Notes under the pieces: model-generated
Database searches by the model: none
Seen by the model: the letters and a program-made list of their open reading frames with translations, nothing else
What the model was told of the DNA's origin: nothing
Origin: an uncultured Alphaproteobacteria bacterium
Lineage (GTDB): Bacteria > Pseudomonadota > Alphaproteobacteria > Methylaequorales > Methylaequoraceae
Reading direction: 5' to 3'
DNA length: 64,000 nucleotides
Assembly: GCA_902536655.1 (NCBI GenBank)
Contig: CACAYF010000007.1
Span: 19,736 to 83,735, forward strand
Shown: positions 40,783-49,298 of the stretch, piece after piece
Numbering within the stretch: position 1 is the first letter of the stretch
Layout: each line of letters opens with the position of its first letter
Program-made: the position numbers and the translations under genes

Positions 40783-41298
40783 TTAATTTTTTTCATCAAC
40801 TTTTTCTTTTTCTTCTAAAGAAATATTGGAGTCAGTAACAATATCCTTAGTTGTCTTGTTATCATCTGATACTTTATTTAAGTTAGCTTGTTTAGGAGAG
40901 GTATTATTATTTTTATCTAACTCTTTATCAATTGGAGTTGCAATGTTTTTTTCAGCTATCCTAGCTGATTTACCACTTCTTTTTCTAAGATAGTAAAGTT
41001 TTGACCTTCTTACACTACCAACTTTCACAACTTCAATTTTATTTATTTGGGGGGAAAATAGAGGAAGTATTCTCTCAATACCTTCACCATAAGATATTTT
41101 CCTTACCGTGAATGAAGAATTTAGACCCGCGTTTTTCTTGGAAATACAAACACCCTCGAAAACTTGAATTCTTTCCTTTTCGCCCTCTTTAATCTTCAAG
41201 TGAACTTTAATTGTATCACCAGAGCTAAATTTTGGTAATTTATTGTCAGAATGTAATTCTTTTAAGTGTCCTTTTTCAAATTTTTCAAGTGTATTCAT
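40783..41298 (-). CDS. rplS: 50S ribosomal protein L19 with C-terminal extension
   Basis: L19 sits at the 30S-50S interface. The core (about 1-118) has [43 protein letters not shown] and [18 protein letters not shown]. The last 53 residues or so, rich in Asn, Lys, Asp and Glu, are not part of the normal L19 of about 115-125 residues. The tail is hydrophilic and low complexity. The gene overlaps trmD by 4 bases, the conserved rpsP-rimM-trmD-rplS order. Confidence 0.96.
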   Translation of the reverse strand: MNTLEKFEKGHLKELHSDNKLPKFSSGDTIKVHLKIKEGEKERIQVFEGVCISKKNAGLNSSFTVRKISYGEGIERILPLFSPQINKIEVVKVGSVRRSKLYYLRKRSGKSARIAEKNIATPIDKELDKNNNTSPKQANLNKVSDDNKTTKDIVTDSNISLEEKEKVDEKN

Positions 41299-42002
41299 TT
41301 TCCCCCCTTATTCTTCTTACAGTATAGCTTGTACAAATCTGGTCTCACATTTTTAGTTTTTTCGATTGATTTTTTCAACCTCCAATCTGAAATTTTTTTA
41401 TGGTTTCCACTAAGAAGAACATCTGGAACATTAAGACCTTTCCAATTGCTTGGTTTGGTATACTGTGGATATTCCAATAAATGGTTTTGAAAACTTTCAA
41501 ATTTTAAACTATTTTTATTACCTAATACTTCAGGAATTAATCTTACGCAAGTATCAATTAAAATAATTGTAGGAATTTCTCCCCCAGATAGAATAAAATC
41601 ACCGATTGAATATTCTTCTATGGCATTATGTTTTATAAATCTCTCATCAATTCCCTCATATCTTCCGCATATAATTATTAATTCATCAAACGTAACTAAT
41701 TTATTGACTACGTTAGTGTTTACTGTTTGACCTCCTGGAGATAAAAATATAATTTTTTTCTTTTCAATATTATCTTTTGTCGCATAATCCAAAGCATTTT
41801 GCATAACATCAGGTTTAATTATCATTCCCGCTCCTCCGCCGAACGGCTTTTCGTCTACAGAATTTGATTTATTATCTGAAAAATCTCTGATATTTATAAC
41901 CTCGAGCTCAAATAACTTTTTAGATAATGCTTTTCCTGAAATCGAGTGAGCTAATGGCCCAGGAAACATTTCAGGAAATAAAGTAAGAATCTTAAATTTC
42001 AT
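41295..42002 (-). CDS. trmD: tRNA (guanine37-N1)-methyltransferase
   Basis: TrmD methylates G37 in tRNAs reading CNN and some other codons, preventing frameshifting. The 235-residue SPOUT protein starts [15 protein letters not shown] and has the knot motifs [12 protein letters not shown] and [23 protein letters not shown] is present in the middle. It overlaps rimM by 11 bases and rplS by 4 bases, so the whole ribosomal set is translationally linked. Confidence 0.97.
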   Translation of the reverse strand: MKFKILTLFPEMFPGPLAHSISGKALSKKLFELEVINIRDFSDNKSNSVDEKPFGGGAGMIIKPDVMQNALDYATKDNIEKKKIIFLSPGGQTVNTNVVNKLVTFDELIIICGRYEGIDERFIKHNAIEEYSIGDFILSGGEIPTIILIDTCVRLIPEVLGNKNSLKFESFQNHLLEYPQYTKPSNWKGLNVPDVLLSGNHKKISDWRLKKSIEKTKNVRPDLYKLYCKKNKGGK

Positions 42003-42486
42003 AATAAGACGGATTTAGAAAAAGGAGTTTTTTTTTAATATCAATTTCTTCAATATGATCATCGTTGAATGGTACTAATATTTCCTTTTTTTTATCTAAT
42101 ATTTCTAAATAATCCCCAGCTCCATGGTTTTTAACGTTCATAACAACACCTACCTTTTTTTCTTTAATATATGCTTTCATATGCATTAGATCATTGTAAT
42201 AAAATTTTTTTTTATCAAGTTTTGGTAATTCAATTCTATCTATAAAAATCATTCTTCCAGAGTATTTCTTAGCCTCTTCTGGATTACTGACAGAATTAAT
42301 TTTACATAAAATCTTATTTGATTTAACTACAAAACTAGCAATAATTTTTTCTTTTCCATCAACATAAAAATTTTTATAGTTAACAATATCTTTTTTCACT
42401 GTTAAGTAGCTATGAATGATTATTGCTCCGTTAACGCCATAAGTTTTACCAAATCTTGCAACAATTATTTTTGACTTTGAGGTGAT
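41992..42486 (-). CDS. rimM: 16S rRNA processing protein RimM, apparent non-AUG (ATC) start
   Basis: RimM binds S19 and assists 30S head maturation. The first standard start codon in this frame is GTG at 42399, but it lies behind the conserved N-terminal RimM strand: the frame upstream reads KIIVARFGKTYGVNGAI and then IIHSYL, a clear RimM start. The frame is open up to a TAG at 42507-42505 and contains no ATG, GTG or TTG before the conserved part. ATC at 42486, nine bases after AGGA, would give MTSKSKIIVARFG and 164 residues, a normal RimM length; ATA and ATT codons follow at 42468 and 42465. The C-terminal PRC-barrel part is intact. A sequencing error at the start codon is the main alternative. 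Confidence 0.8.
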   Translation of the reverse strand: MTSKSKIIVARFGKTYGVNGAIIIHSYLTVKKDIVNYKNFYVDGKEKIIASFVVKSNKILCKINSVSNPEEAKKYSGRMIFIDRIELPKLDKKKFYYNDLMHMKAYIKEKKVGVVMNVKNHGAGDYLEILDKKKEILVPFNDDHIEEIDIKKKLLFLNPSYYEI

Positions 42487-42545
42487 GACTTGTGTTCCTA
42501 GATTCTATTTTTATTAATAACTAAAATTAAACTTACATTTAATGG

Positions 42546-43142
42546 CTATTTTGTGTCATTAGGTTTGTCTCCGGCATTTTCCGTTTTTTTTTCTTCAGAA
42601 GCATTTGGTTGTGGATCAGCAGGTTGTGCTGCTGCTTCTGGTTTTTTTTCTTCAGGAGCACTTGGTTGTGGATCAGCGGGTTGTGCTGCTGCTTCTGGTT
42701 TTTTTTCTTCAGGAGCACTTGGTTGTGGGTCAGCGGGTTGTGCTGCTGCCTCGTCTTTTGTAACTGAAGTTTCTTCAACTGCATTTTTTACTTCTTGTTT
42801 TGATTTAAGTTTTTCTTCTTTTGCCTTTAATTTTTCAAGTGTTTTCTTTTTTGGTTTGTCTTGTTTAGTTTGTTTCGGAATTGAAGGTTTTTTTGCTAAT
42901 CCTTCGTTGGCTAAAAACTTTGTTACTCTATCTGTAGGTTTGGCACCCACAGAAAGCCAATATTTTATTCTTTCAATATTTAAACTTATTCTTTCAGGGT
43001 CGTTCTTTTGTTTCATTGGGTTGTATGTTCCTAGTCTTTCAAGATATCTTCCGTCTCTCGGCGATCTTATATCTGCAGCAACAATTCTGTAATAGGGTCT
43101 TTTTTTTGAACCACCTCTTGATAATCTTAGTGAAACTGACAT
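42546..43142 (-). CDS. rpsP: 30S ribosomal protein S16 with repetitive C-terminal tail
   Basis: S16 is an early-binding 30S protein. The core (1-82) starts [20 protein letters not shown] and contains [13 protein letters not shown] and [11 protein letters not shown]. Beyond it lies a lysine-rich stretch (about 84-118) and then three 19-residue repeats at 131-149, 150-168 and 169-187, each [19 protein letters not shown] with small changes in the third. Typical S16 proteins end near 80-110 residues. The tail is strongly charged and rich in Ala, Pro and Gln, with a higher GC content than its neighbours. The gene lies 12 bases after ffh. Confidence 0.95.
   Translation of the reverse strand: MSVSLRLSRGGSKKRPYYRIVAADIRSPRDGRYLERLGTYNPMKQKNDPERISLNIERIKYWLSVGAKPTDRVTKFLANEGLAKKPSIPKQTKQDKPKKKTLEKLKAKEEKLKSKQEVKNAVEETSVTKDEAAAQPADPQPSAPEEKKPEAAAQPADPQPSAPEEKKPEAAAQPADPQPNASEEKKTENAGDKPNDTK
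42582..42752 (-). repeat. 57-bp tandem repeat, three copies, inside rpsP
   Basis: Three direct 57-base units encode the 19-residue repeats of the S16 tail. The first two in the reading direction are almost identical and the third has drifted (SAP to NAS, KKP to KKT). The unit is a multiple of three, so copy number can change without a frameshift. It is visibly GC-richer than the surrounding sequence. Confidence 0.95.
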
Positions 43143-43154
43143 TAATTCTCCTTT

Positions 43155-44534
43155 CTATTGTATTGGTTTATTTTTGTTAATTAAGCTTTGAATGTCGCCA
43201 AATTGACCACTATTCATAATACTATCCATGTTTTTATTTTTTCCCATTTTTTTCATCATTTGACTCATTTTTTTAAATTGTTTAAGCAATTTATTAATAT
43301 CTTGAACATTGGTGCCGGATCCTTTTGAGATCCTCATTTTTCTTGAGGCTTTTACTAACTCTGGGTGTATTCTCTCTCTAGGAGTCATAGAATTAATAAT
43401 CGCTTTTTGTTTTTTAAAAACATCATTATTTTCCATTTTTTCTTCCATCTTTTCTTTTAGTCCAGAGAGACCTGGTAAGTATTTTAACACACTCTGAATT
43501 CCTCCCATTTTAGTCAATTGATCAAGTTGTTTTGAATAGTCGAGTAAAGTAAATCTTCCTTTCAGAAATTTTTGTTGCATTTGTTTGGCTTCCTGTTCAT
43601 CTATTTCTTCGGAAGCTTTTTCAACCAAAGTGACCACATCTCCCATTCCTAAAATTCTGTTTGCTATTCTATCTGGATGAAATATTTCTATGTCGTCTAT
43701 TTTTTCTCCAGTACCCATAAATTTGATTGGTTTTTGAGTAACATGTCTCATTGAAAGTGCAGCACCGCCCCTCGAATCACCATCAATTCTTGTTAAGATT
43801 ATTCCAGTTAAATTTACTTGCTCTGAAAAGTTTTTTGCCGTGTTAACTGCATCTTGCCCCGTCATAGAATCAGAAACCAATAATATTTCAGAAAAATTGA
43901 ATTTTTCTGAAATTTCTTTTACTTCATTCATCATTTCAATGTCTATGTGATTTCTTCCAGCGCTATCTAGAATTAAAATGTCAAAGTTGGATTTTTTTGC
44001 AGATTCAAAAGCAATTTGAGCTATTTGTAATGGTGACTTATTTTCTTGAGTTTCTAATGTTGCAATGTCGTTATCTGCTCCAAGTTTTATAAGTTGCTCT
44101 TGTGCAGCTGGCCTATATGTATCAAGAGATGCCATCATTATTTTTTTATTATTGTTTTTAGTTATCCATTTTGCAAGCTTAGCAGACGTTGTTGTTTTTC
44201 CCGAGCCTTGAAGACCAACCATTAGAAAGAGCACTGGAGTTTTAGCGTTTAGTTTTAAACTATCGTTTTCAGAACCTAAAAGTTCAGTAAGTTGGTCGTT
44301 CACAATTTTTACAATCATTTGGTCTGGAGAAATACTTTTTATAACTTCTTGACCAATTGCCTTAGATTTAACATTTTCTATAAAATCTTTTGCGACAGAA
44401 AGAGATACATCTGATTCTAGTAAGGCAATCCTGATTTCTCTCATCACATTTTGTAAGGATGTGTCGTCAATGACACCACTTCCCTTAATTTTATCAAAAA
44501 TATTTGATATTCTTTTTGTCAGATTTTCGAACAT
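43155..44534 (-). CDS. ffh: signal recognition particle protein Ffh (SRP54)
   Basis: Ffh binds 4.5S RNA and signal peptides and targets membrane proteins through FtsY. I use the ATG at 44534 (MFENLTKRISNIFDKIKG), the usual family start, giving 459 residues; a TTG three codons upstream is also in frame. Domains are N (about 1-85), G (GLQGSGKTTT, DTYRPAA, DSAGR, TRIDGDSRGG) and the methionine-rich M domain (about 300-459, SRKMRISKGSG). It heads ffh-rpsP-rimM-trmD-rplS. A terminator-like hairpin lies in its leader at 44556-44587. Confidence 0.97.
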   Translation of the reverse strand: MFENLTKRISNIFDKIKGSGVIDDTSLQNVMREIRIALLESDVSLSVAKDFIENVKSKAIGQEVIKSISPDQMIVKIVNDQLTELLGSENDSLKLNAKTPVLFLMVGLQGSGKTTTSAKLAKWITKNNNKKIMMASLDTYRPAAQEQLIKLGADNDIATLETQENKSPLQIAQIAFESAKKSNFDILILDSAGRNHIDIEMMNEVKEISEKFNFSEILLVSDSMTGQDAVNTAKNFSEQVNLTGIILTRIDGDSRGGAALSMRHVTQKPIKFMGTGEKIDDIEIFHPDRIANRILGMGDVVTLVEKASEEIDEQEAKQMQQKFLKGRFTLLDYSKQLDQLTKMGGIQSVLKYLPGLSGLKEKMEEKMENNDVFKKQKAIINSMTPRERIHPELVKASRKMRISKGSGTNVQDINKLLKQFKKMSQMMKKMGKNKNMDSIMNSGQFGDIQSLINKNKPIQ

Positions 44535-44555
44535 TTCCCTCAAATAATTACAAAC

Positions 44556-44587
44556 AAAAAAAGCCAGTGCACGATACTCGTGGACTG
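44556..44587 (-). terminator. hairpin plus T-tract in the ffh leader (possible attenuator)
   Basis: On the minus strand a stem of about ten pairs with one mismatch (arms at 44587-44578 and 44574-44565, loop GTA) is followed by GGC-less spacing of two bases and seven T (44562-44556). This is the form of an intrinsic terminator, placed only about 20 bases before the ffh ATG. No gene precedes it on that strand, so it may act as an attenuator or end a very short transcript. Confidence 0.45.
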
Positions 44588-44655
44588 ACTGAATTTATTA
44601 ATTGTGTTTATAACAAAAAACAATTAATCCTTAAAGTAATTTATTAATAATTATA

Positions 44656-45489
44656 ATGACTGAATTTAAGTTTCTAAAAGCACATGGCCTGGGTAATGAT
44701 TTTGTAATTTTTACAGAACATTCAAAATTAAAAATTTCAAAGGAGTTAGTAAAGTTTTTATCCGATAGAAAAAAAGGAGTTGGTTGTGACTTAATCGTTT
44801 TTTTGAATAAATCAGATAACAATTATTCTGATCTGATTGCGAGATTTTTCAATAAGGATGGGTCAGAGGCAGAAGTTTGCGGAAATGCATTGAGATGTAT
44901 AGGAAATTACTACTTTAAAAAATTTAACAAAACAAATGTAACTGTTGAGACAAATTCAGGATTGATCGATGTTGAAAAAAATATTAGTGAAAAAATATCA
45001 GTTGATCTGGGAAAACCACGTGTTTCCTGGGATAAAATTCCAACTAAAGTTGATGTAGATACTCAAAATTTAGATTTTGATTTTGATTATCTTAAGGGGG
45101 GGTTTGCTGTAAATGTTGGAAATCCACATGTAATTTTTTTTGGTGATAGTCTTAATGTAGGCGAATTAAAAAAAGACTCTGAAAAAATCATTAAAACTAA
45201 TTTTTTCCCAAGTGGGGTAAACGTAAGTATTGTTAAAGTTTTATCCAGAAGTAAAGTGAATATACTTACATATGAAAGAGGTGTTGGAATTACAGATGCT
45301 TGTGGTTCTGGAGCTGGAGCTTCGGTTTTTGCATCTAATAAATTAAATTTTTGTGATAAAAATGTTGAAGTATCAATGGCTGGAGGCAATCTATTTGTTG
45401 AAATAACAAGAGATGAGCATATTTTAACTATCGGAGAGGCAAAAGATGTATTTGTAGGTCAAATTAATTTGAAGGACTATGTACTATGA
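44656..45489 (+). CDS. dapF: diaminopimelate epimerase
   Basis: DapF converts LL- to meso-diaminopimelate for lysine and peptidoglycan. The 277-residue protein has the two catalytic cysteines, Cys75 in EVCGNALRC and Cys216 in DACGSGAGAS, and the substrate motifs GLGNDFV and NVGNPHVIFF. Length is typical. It is divergent from ffh and overlaps mtaB by 4 bases, an order (dapF-mtaB-ftsY) seen in Alphaproteobacteria. Confidence 0.97.
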   Translation: MTEFKFLKAHGLGNDFVIFTEHSKLKISKELVKFLSDRKKGVGCDLIVFLNKSDNNYSDLIARFFNKDGSEAEVCGNALRCIGNYYFKKFNKTNVTVETNSGLIDVEKNISEKISVDLGKPRVSWDKIPTKVDVDTQNLDFDFDYLKGGFAVNVGNPHVIFFGDSLNVGELKKDSEKIIKTNFFPSGVNVSIVKVLSRSKVNILTYERGVGITDACGSGAGASVFASNKLNFCDKNVEVSMAGGNLFVEITRDEHILTIGEAKDVFVGQINLKDYVL

Positions 45490-46724
45490 AAAAAGAAGAT
45501 ACAAAAGTTATTAATCTAGGTTGCAGACTCAATTTTTTTGAGTCAGAAGTTATTAAGAATATTCTTGATCAGGAAAACTTAGAAAAAAAGATTGTCATTA
45601 ATACTTGTGCTGTTACAAATCAAGCTGTTCGAAAATCAGTTAATGAAGTTAAAAAGGCATCTAGAAAATTCCCTAACTATCAAATTTATGTAACAGGTTG
45701 TGCGAGTCAAGTTAATGAAAAAGTATTCTCACATTTAAAAAACGTTCATAAAATTGTTGATAATAAAAGAAAAACTTTACCTGAAAGTTACACTGATCAA
45801 GAAATAAAAGAAGAAAAAGATTTTAATTTTCCTTTCTTAAAAGATTTTTCATCGAGCCGCACAAGAGCAATGCTACAAATACAACAGGGATGTGATCACA
45901 GATGTACTTTCTGCATAATTCCTTATGGTAGAGGCGACTCCAAAAGCTTACCATTTGATCAGATCAATAAACGAGCTGAGAGATTGATCGAAAGTGGTTA
46001 TAGTGAAATTGTAATGACAGGGGTTGATCTGACATCCTATGGCATTGATCTTCCAGGAAAGCCTAAACTTGGGAATGTTTTGAGGAGATTGTTAAATTTT
46101 CAACCTAAATTAAGAAGATTGAGATTATCCTCAATTGATCCAGCAGAAATTGATGAAGATTTGATGGATCTTCTATTGAAAGAAAAAAGAATACTTCCTC
46201 ATCTTCACTTATCCCTTCAGTCAGGAGATAATTTAATTCTTAAAAGAATGAAAAGAAGGCATAATAGAGAAGAGGTTATAAAACTTTGCCATGATTTACG
46301 TCTGGTAAGATCTGATTTCACTTTTGGAGCTGATATAATCGTTGGATTCCCTACTGAAACAAACCAAATGTTTAAAAATACATTAGAATTGATAGAAACT
46401 TGTGAATTTACAAACGTTCATATTTTTCCTTTTTCACCTAAAGACGGAACTCCGGCATCAAAAATGCCACAGATAAAAGAAGAAGAAAAAAAATTAAGAG
46501 TAGAGATTCTTAGGAATAAATGCAAAGACATTCTCCATCAAAAATTAAATAAAGAAATTGGAAAGTCTTCAAGCATCCTTTTTGAATCCCACAAAATGAG
46601 TTATTCTGATGGATACTTTAAGGTTAAAACCAAGGAAAGTAAAAATTCTATTAAGCCGGGCTCAATAGCTAATGTGAAAATTGTCTCGCGACAAGGAGAT
46701 TCATTAATTGCTGAATTAAAATAA
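45486..46724 (+). CDS. mtaB: tRNA t6A37 methylthiotransferase MtaB
   Basis: MtaB adds a methylthio group to t6A at position 37 of tRNAs reading ANN codons. The 412-residue radical SAM protein has three N-terminal cluster cysteines (Cys13, Cys41, Cys72), the radical SAM motif with Cys136, Cys140 and Cys143 (GCDHRCTFCIIPYGRG), and a C-terminal TRAM-like region. SLQSGDNLILKRMKRRH is characteristic. The dapF-mtaB-ftsY position supports MtaB over MiaB. Confidence 0.95.
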   Translation: MKKEDTKVINLGCRLNFFESEVIKNILDQENLEKKIVINTCAVTNQAVRKSVNEVKKASRKFPNYQIYVTGCASQVNEKVFSHLKNVHKIVDNKRKTLPESYTDQEIKEEKDFNFPFLKDFSSSRTRAMLQIQQGCDHRCTFCIIPYGRGDSKSLPFDQINKRAERLIESGYSEIVMTGVDLTSYGIDLPGKPKLGNVLRRLLNFQPKLRRLRLSSIDPAEIDEDLMDLLLKEKRILPHLHLSLQSGDNLILKRMKRRHNREEVIKLCHDLRLVRSDFTFGADIIVGFPTETNQMFKNTLELIETCEFTNVHIFPFSPKDGTPASKMPQIKEEEKKLRVEILRNKCKDILHQKLNKEIGKSSSILFESHKMSYSDGYFKVKTKESKNSIKPGSIANVKIVSRQGDSLIAELK

Positions 46725-46726
46725 AC

Positions 46727-47638
46727 ATGGTTGTTGGTTGGTTTAAAAAGTTAAAGACAAGTTTATCAAAATCATCAGATAAGATATCTGGTGGAATAAA
46801 AAAAATCTTAAAAAGTAAAAAGATTGATGAATCCACCTTGCAAGAGTTAGAGGAACTAATGATTTCTTCTGATCTTGGAGTGGAGTCGTCATCAAAAATT
46901 ATTCAAGAATTGAAAAAATCAAAATTACTCAATCCTAGCTCAGAAAAAGTAAAAGAGATTATAAAAAAAAAACTAAAAGAGACTCTTGCCCCGCTTGAAA
47001 AAAAGATTGACTTAACAAAAAACTTATTTGTTATTTTAGTAGTAGGGGTTAATGGAGTTGGAAAAACCGCTACTATAGGAAAGCTTGCTGAGAAATTTTT
47101 AAAAGATGGAAAAAAAGTAGGAATGGTTGCAGCTGACACTTTTCGTGCAGCAGCAGTGGAGCAGCTAAAAATTTGGGCAGACAGAACGAAATCTGAATTT
47201 TTCTCAGCAAAAGAACTTTCTGACCCTGCAGCTCTAGCATACAAGTCGGTGATCACAGCAACAGAAAAAAAACTTGATATTCTTCTCATTGATACAGCTG
47301 GAAGATTACATAATAAAACTGATTTAATGAACGAGTTATCAAAAATAATTAGAGTAATAAAAAAAATTGACGAATCAATTCCAAGTGAAACAATTTTAAT
47401 TCTCGATGGGAACATTGGCCAAAACTCGATCAGACAAGCTGAAGTTTTCAAAGAAATTTGCGATATTGACAGTCTAATCGTAACGAAGCTAGATGGATCA
47501 GCCAAAGGTGGCGCTTTAATTCCAATAGCTGAGAAACTTAAGATTCCAATTTCATTTATTGGAACCGGTGAATCAAAAGAAGATTTAGCGCAATTTGATG
47601 CTGATCAATTTTGCTCCGCTTTACTTGGCATTGAATAG
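46727..47638 (+). CDS. ftsY: signal recognition particle receptor FtsY
   Basis: FtsY docks the SRP-ribosome complex at the membrane. The 303-residue protein consists of the N domain (about 1-95) and G domain with P-loop GVNGVGKT at 107-114, DTFRAAA, DTAGR, TKLDGSAKGG and FIGTGE. The acidic A domain of enterobacterial FtsY is absent, as in short alphaproteobacterial forms. It lies 2 bases after mtaB, and its last 34 bases overlap the convergent sugar dehydrogenase gene. Confidence 0.97.
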   Translation: MVVGWFKKLKTSLSKSSDKISGGIKKILKSKKIDESTLQELEELMISSDLGVESSSKIIQELKKSKLLNPSSEKVKEIIKKKLKETLAPLEKKIDLTKNLFVILVVGVNGVGKTATIGKLAEKFLKDGKKVGMVAADTFRAAAVEQLKIWADRTKSEFFSAKELSDPAALAYKSVITATEKKLDILLIDTAGRLHNKTDLMNELSKIIRVIKKIDESIPSETILILDGNIGQNSIRQAEVFKEICDIDSLIVTKLDGSAKGGALIPIAEKLKIPISFIGTGESKEDLAQFDADQFCSALLGIE

Positions 47639-48792
47639 TCTCTAGTAATTTTCCACAAATATGAGGGACTGCTGTCAGATATGATAAGTATATTACCTTC
47701 ATGATCAATTTCAAAATCTCTTATTCTTCCGATTCTTTTGTCATCTTTTATAATTATTTCTTGGTCAATTATTTTGGGTCCATCAAAAACTAATCTAGCC
47801 AATAATTTAGTTTTAGTAGCGCTTACTATTAAATTTTCCTTCCATTCGTAAAAGGTTTCACCTTTATAGAATTGAATATTTCCAACAGCGATTGATGGTA
47901 CCCATGTAATTAAATTTTTGTTGTATATATCTTTAAAGTCTTTTGTTCCAATCTTTCTTCCAGAATATTCCTTTCCTCCCCAAGCAATATCTTTCCATCC
48001 ATAATTTCCTGCAAATTTCACAATCCCAATATTATCTCCACCCATTGGACCATGTTGTGAAAAGTATATTTCACCATTTTTTGGGGAAATAGCCATTCCT
48101 TGTGGATTTCTCATACCTATTTGATAGATCTCGGGTAACCAATCTTCAAAACCCAAGTATGCTGGATTATCAGTAGGTATAGTTCCGTCAGTTTTAATTC
48201 TAATTATACTACCAGGATGTTTTTGTGGGTTTTGAGCAATCATTCCTTTATCTCTCTCACCAAAACCCACAAATAAAAAATCATCCTTAATAACAATTCT
48301 TGCTCCCCAGTGTTTGTCGGTATCAAGTTTAGGTTTTGCTATCAATAACGTTTCTAAGTCTACAATCTCGTTATTTTGAAGTTTCCCTCGTGCTACAGCT
48401 GTGCTTGAGTAGTTTGATAATCTTCCTATCTTTGTTTTGTCATTCAAATCATGACTGTAGGTAAAATATATGTAACCGTCAGAATGTTTATAGACATCTA
48501 ATAATCCACCTTGACCATGTCTAAATTCAATGTGTGGAATATTATGCTTTATTTTAAAACGGTCACCATTAGATGTATTGATCTTGAATATGTTGCCTTT
48601 TTTTTCAGTCACAAGAATATTATCTCTATCTAAGAATGTAATTGCCCAAGGATAGTGAAATTTTTCTTGCGAAATTTTTTGAATATTGAGATTTATTTTT
48701 GATTTTTTGTAAGTTTTATAGTCGCTAAAATCATTACAGTTAGAAATTGAAAAAAAAAAAGTATAAATTAATAAAAAAAAGACATGTATCAT
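47605..48792 (-). CDS. PQQ-dependent aldose sugar dehydrogenase family protein (YliI-like)
   Basis: The 395-residue protein has an N-terminal secretion signal (about 1-19) and a six-bladed beta-propeller of the soluble glucose/aldose dehydrogenase family. Family marks are RHGQGGLLDV, GFGERDKG, IPTDNPAYLG, IGMRNPQGMA, SQHGPMGGDN and NYGW. Such periplasmic enzymes oxidise aldoses using PQQ and pass electrons to the respiratory chain. No pqq genes are in the window, so the cofactor would have to come from elsewhere in the genome or from outside. A cysteine at residue 19 makes lipidation possible, but the lipobox is poor. It stands alone on its strand. Confidence 0.85.
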   Translation of the reverse strand: MIHVFFLLIYTFFFSISNCNDFSDYKTYKKSKINLNIQKISQEKFHYPWAITFLDRDNILVTEKKGNIFKINTSNGDRFKIKHNIPHIEFRHGQGGLLDVYKHSDGYIYFTYSHDLNDKTKIGRLSNYSSTAVARGKLQNNEIVDLETLLIAKPKLDTDKHWGARIVIKDDFLFVGFGERDKGMIAQNPQKHPGSIIRIKTDGTIPTDNPAYLGFEDWLPEIYQIGMRNPQGMAISPKNGEIYFSQHGPMGGDNIGIVKFAGNYGWKDIAWGGKEYSGRKIGTKDFKDIYNKNLITWVPSIAVGNIQFYKGETFYEWKENLIVSATKTKLLARLVFDGPKIIDQEIIIKDDKRIGRIRDFEIDHEGNILIISDSSPSYLWKITRDYSMPSKAEQN

Positions 48793-48845
48793 CTAGAAAT
48801 ATATATTAATTAGTAAAATTATATTAAACTTATTTTTTAATAAAA

Positions 48846-49298
48846 ATGGATAAAAGTTACTATCTCAAGAAGCATGGATATTTTTTAGAGGACTTAAAAA
48901 TTAATCAGGAAGCCCATTACAAAAAAAAAATTTCTGAAAACGATATCAATCTTTTTGCAGAGGTATCTGGTGATAATAATCCAATTCACATAGACGACAA
49001 ATTTGCTCGAAGCTCAATTTTTAAAAAAAGAATTGCACACGGTTTTTTATCAGGAAGTCTAATTTCAACTGTTATAGCTACACAACTACCAGGCCCTGGA
49101 AGTATTTATTTGAATCAGAGTCTAAAATTTCTAGCTCCTGTTTTTATAGGAGATACAATAACTGCAATAGTTACAATTAAGAAAATCGAAATTGAAAAGA
49201 GAAAAGTCAATTTATTAACTGAATGTTTTAATTCAAAACAAAAAATTCTTACAGGACAAGCAGATATTTTAGTTTCGAAAAAACAAGATTTTGTCTAA
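48846..49298 (+). CDS. (R)-specific enoyl-CoA hydratase, MaoC/PhaJ-like
   Basis: The 150-residue single-hotdog protein carries the MaoC hydratase motif with catalytic Asp43 and His48 (SGDNNPIHID), followed by RIAHGFLSGSLIS and the LKFLAPVFIGDTI strand. PhaJ-type enzymes hydrate crotonyl-CoA to (R)-3-hydroxyacyl-CoA; related proteins occur as general MaoC dehydratases. With phaA-phaB elsewhere in the window a link to polyhydroxyalkanoate metabolism is plausible but unproven. The ATG of ribF follows its stop with no gap. Confidence 0.82.
   Translation: MDKSYYLKKHGYFLEDLKINQEAHYKKKISENDINLFAEVSGDNNPIHIDDKFARSSIFKKRIAHGFLSGSLISTVIATQLPGPGSIYLNQSLKFLAPVFIGDTITAIVTIKKIEIEKRKVNLLTECFNSKQKILTGQADILVSKKQDFV

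Noticed and set aside
42582..42752. Short regularly spaced repeats that might suggest a CRISPR array
   Set aside because: The units are direct tandem copies without unique spacers and lie in frame inside rpsP.
42553..43092. Long plus-strand open frame with Gly/Cys/Ser repeats opposite rpsP
   Set aside because: It mirrors the 57-bp repeats of rpsP, whose unit is a multiple of three and lacks stops on both strands. The conserved S16 core shows that the minus strand is coding.
44544..44655. SRP (4.5S) RNA gene in the ffh-dapF gap
   Set aside because: The gap has a hairpin but not the conserved GNRA tetraloop and internal loops of SRP RNA, and it is too AT-rich.
46903..47505. 200-codon open frame on the minus strand
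   Set aside because: It lies wholly within ftsY, whose G-domain motifs are intact; the antisense product resembles no family I know.
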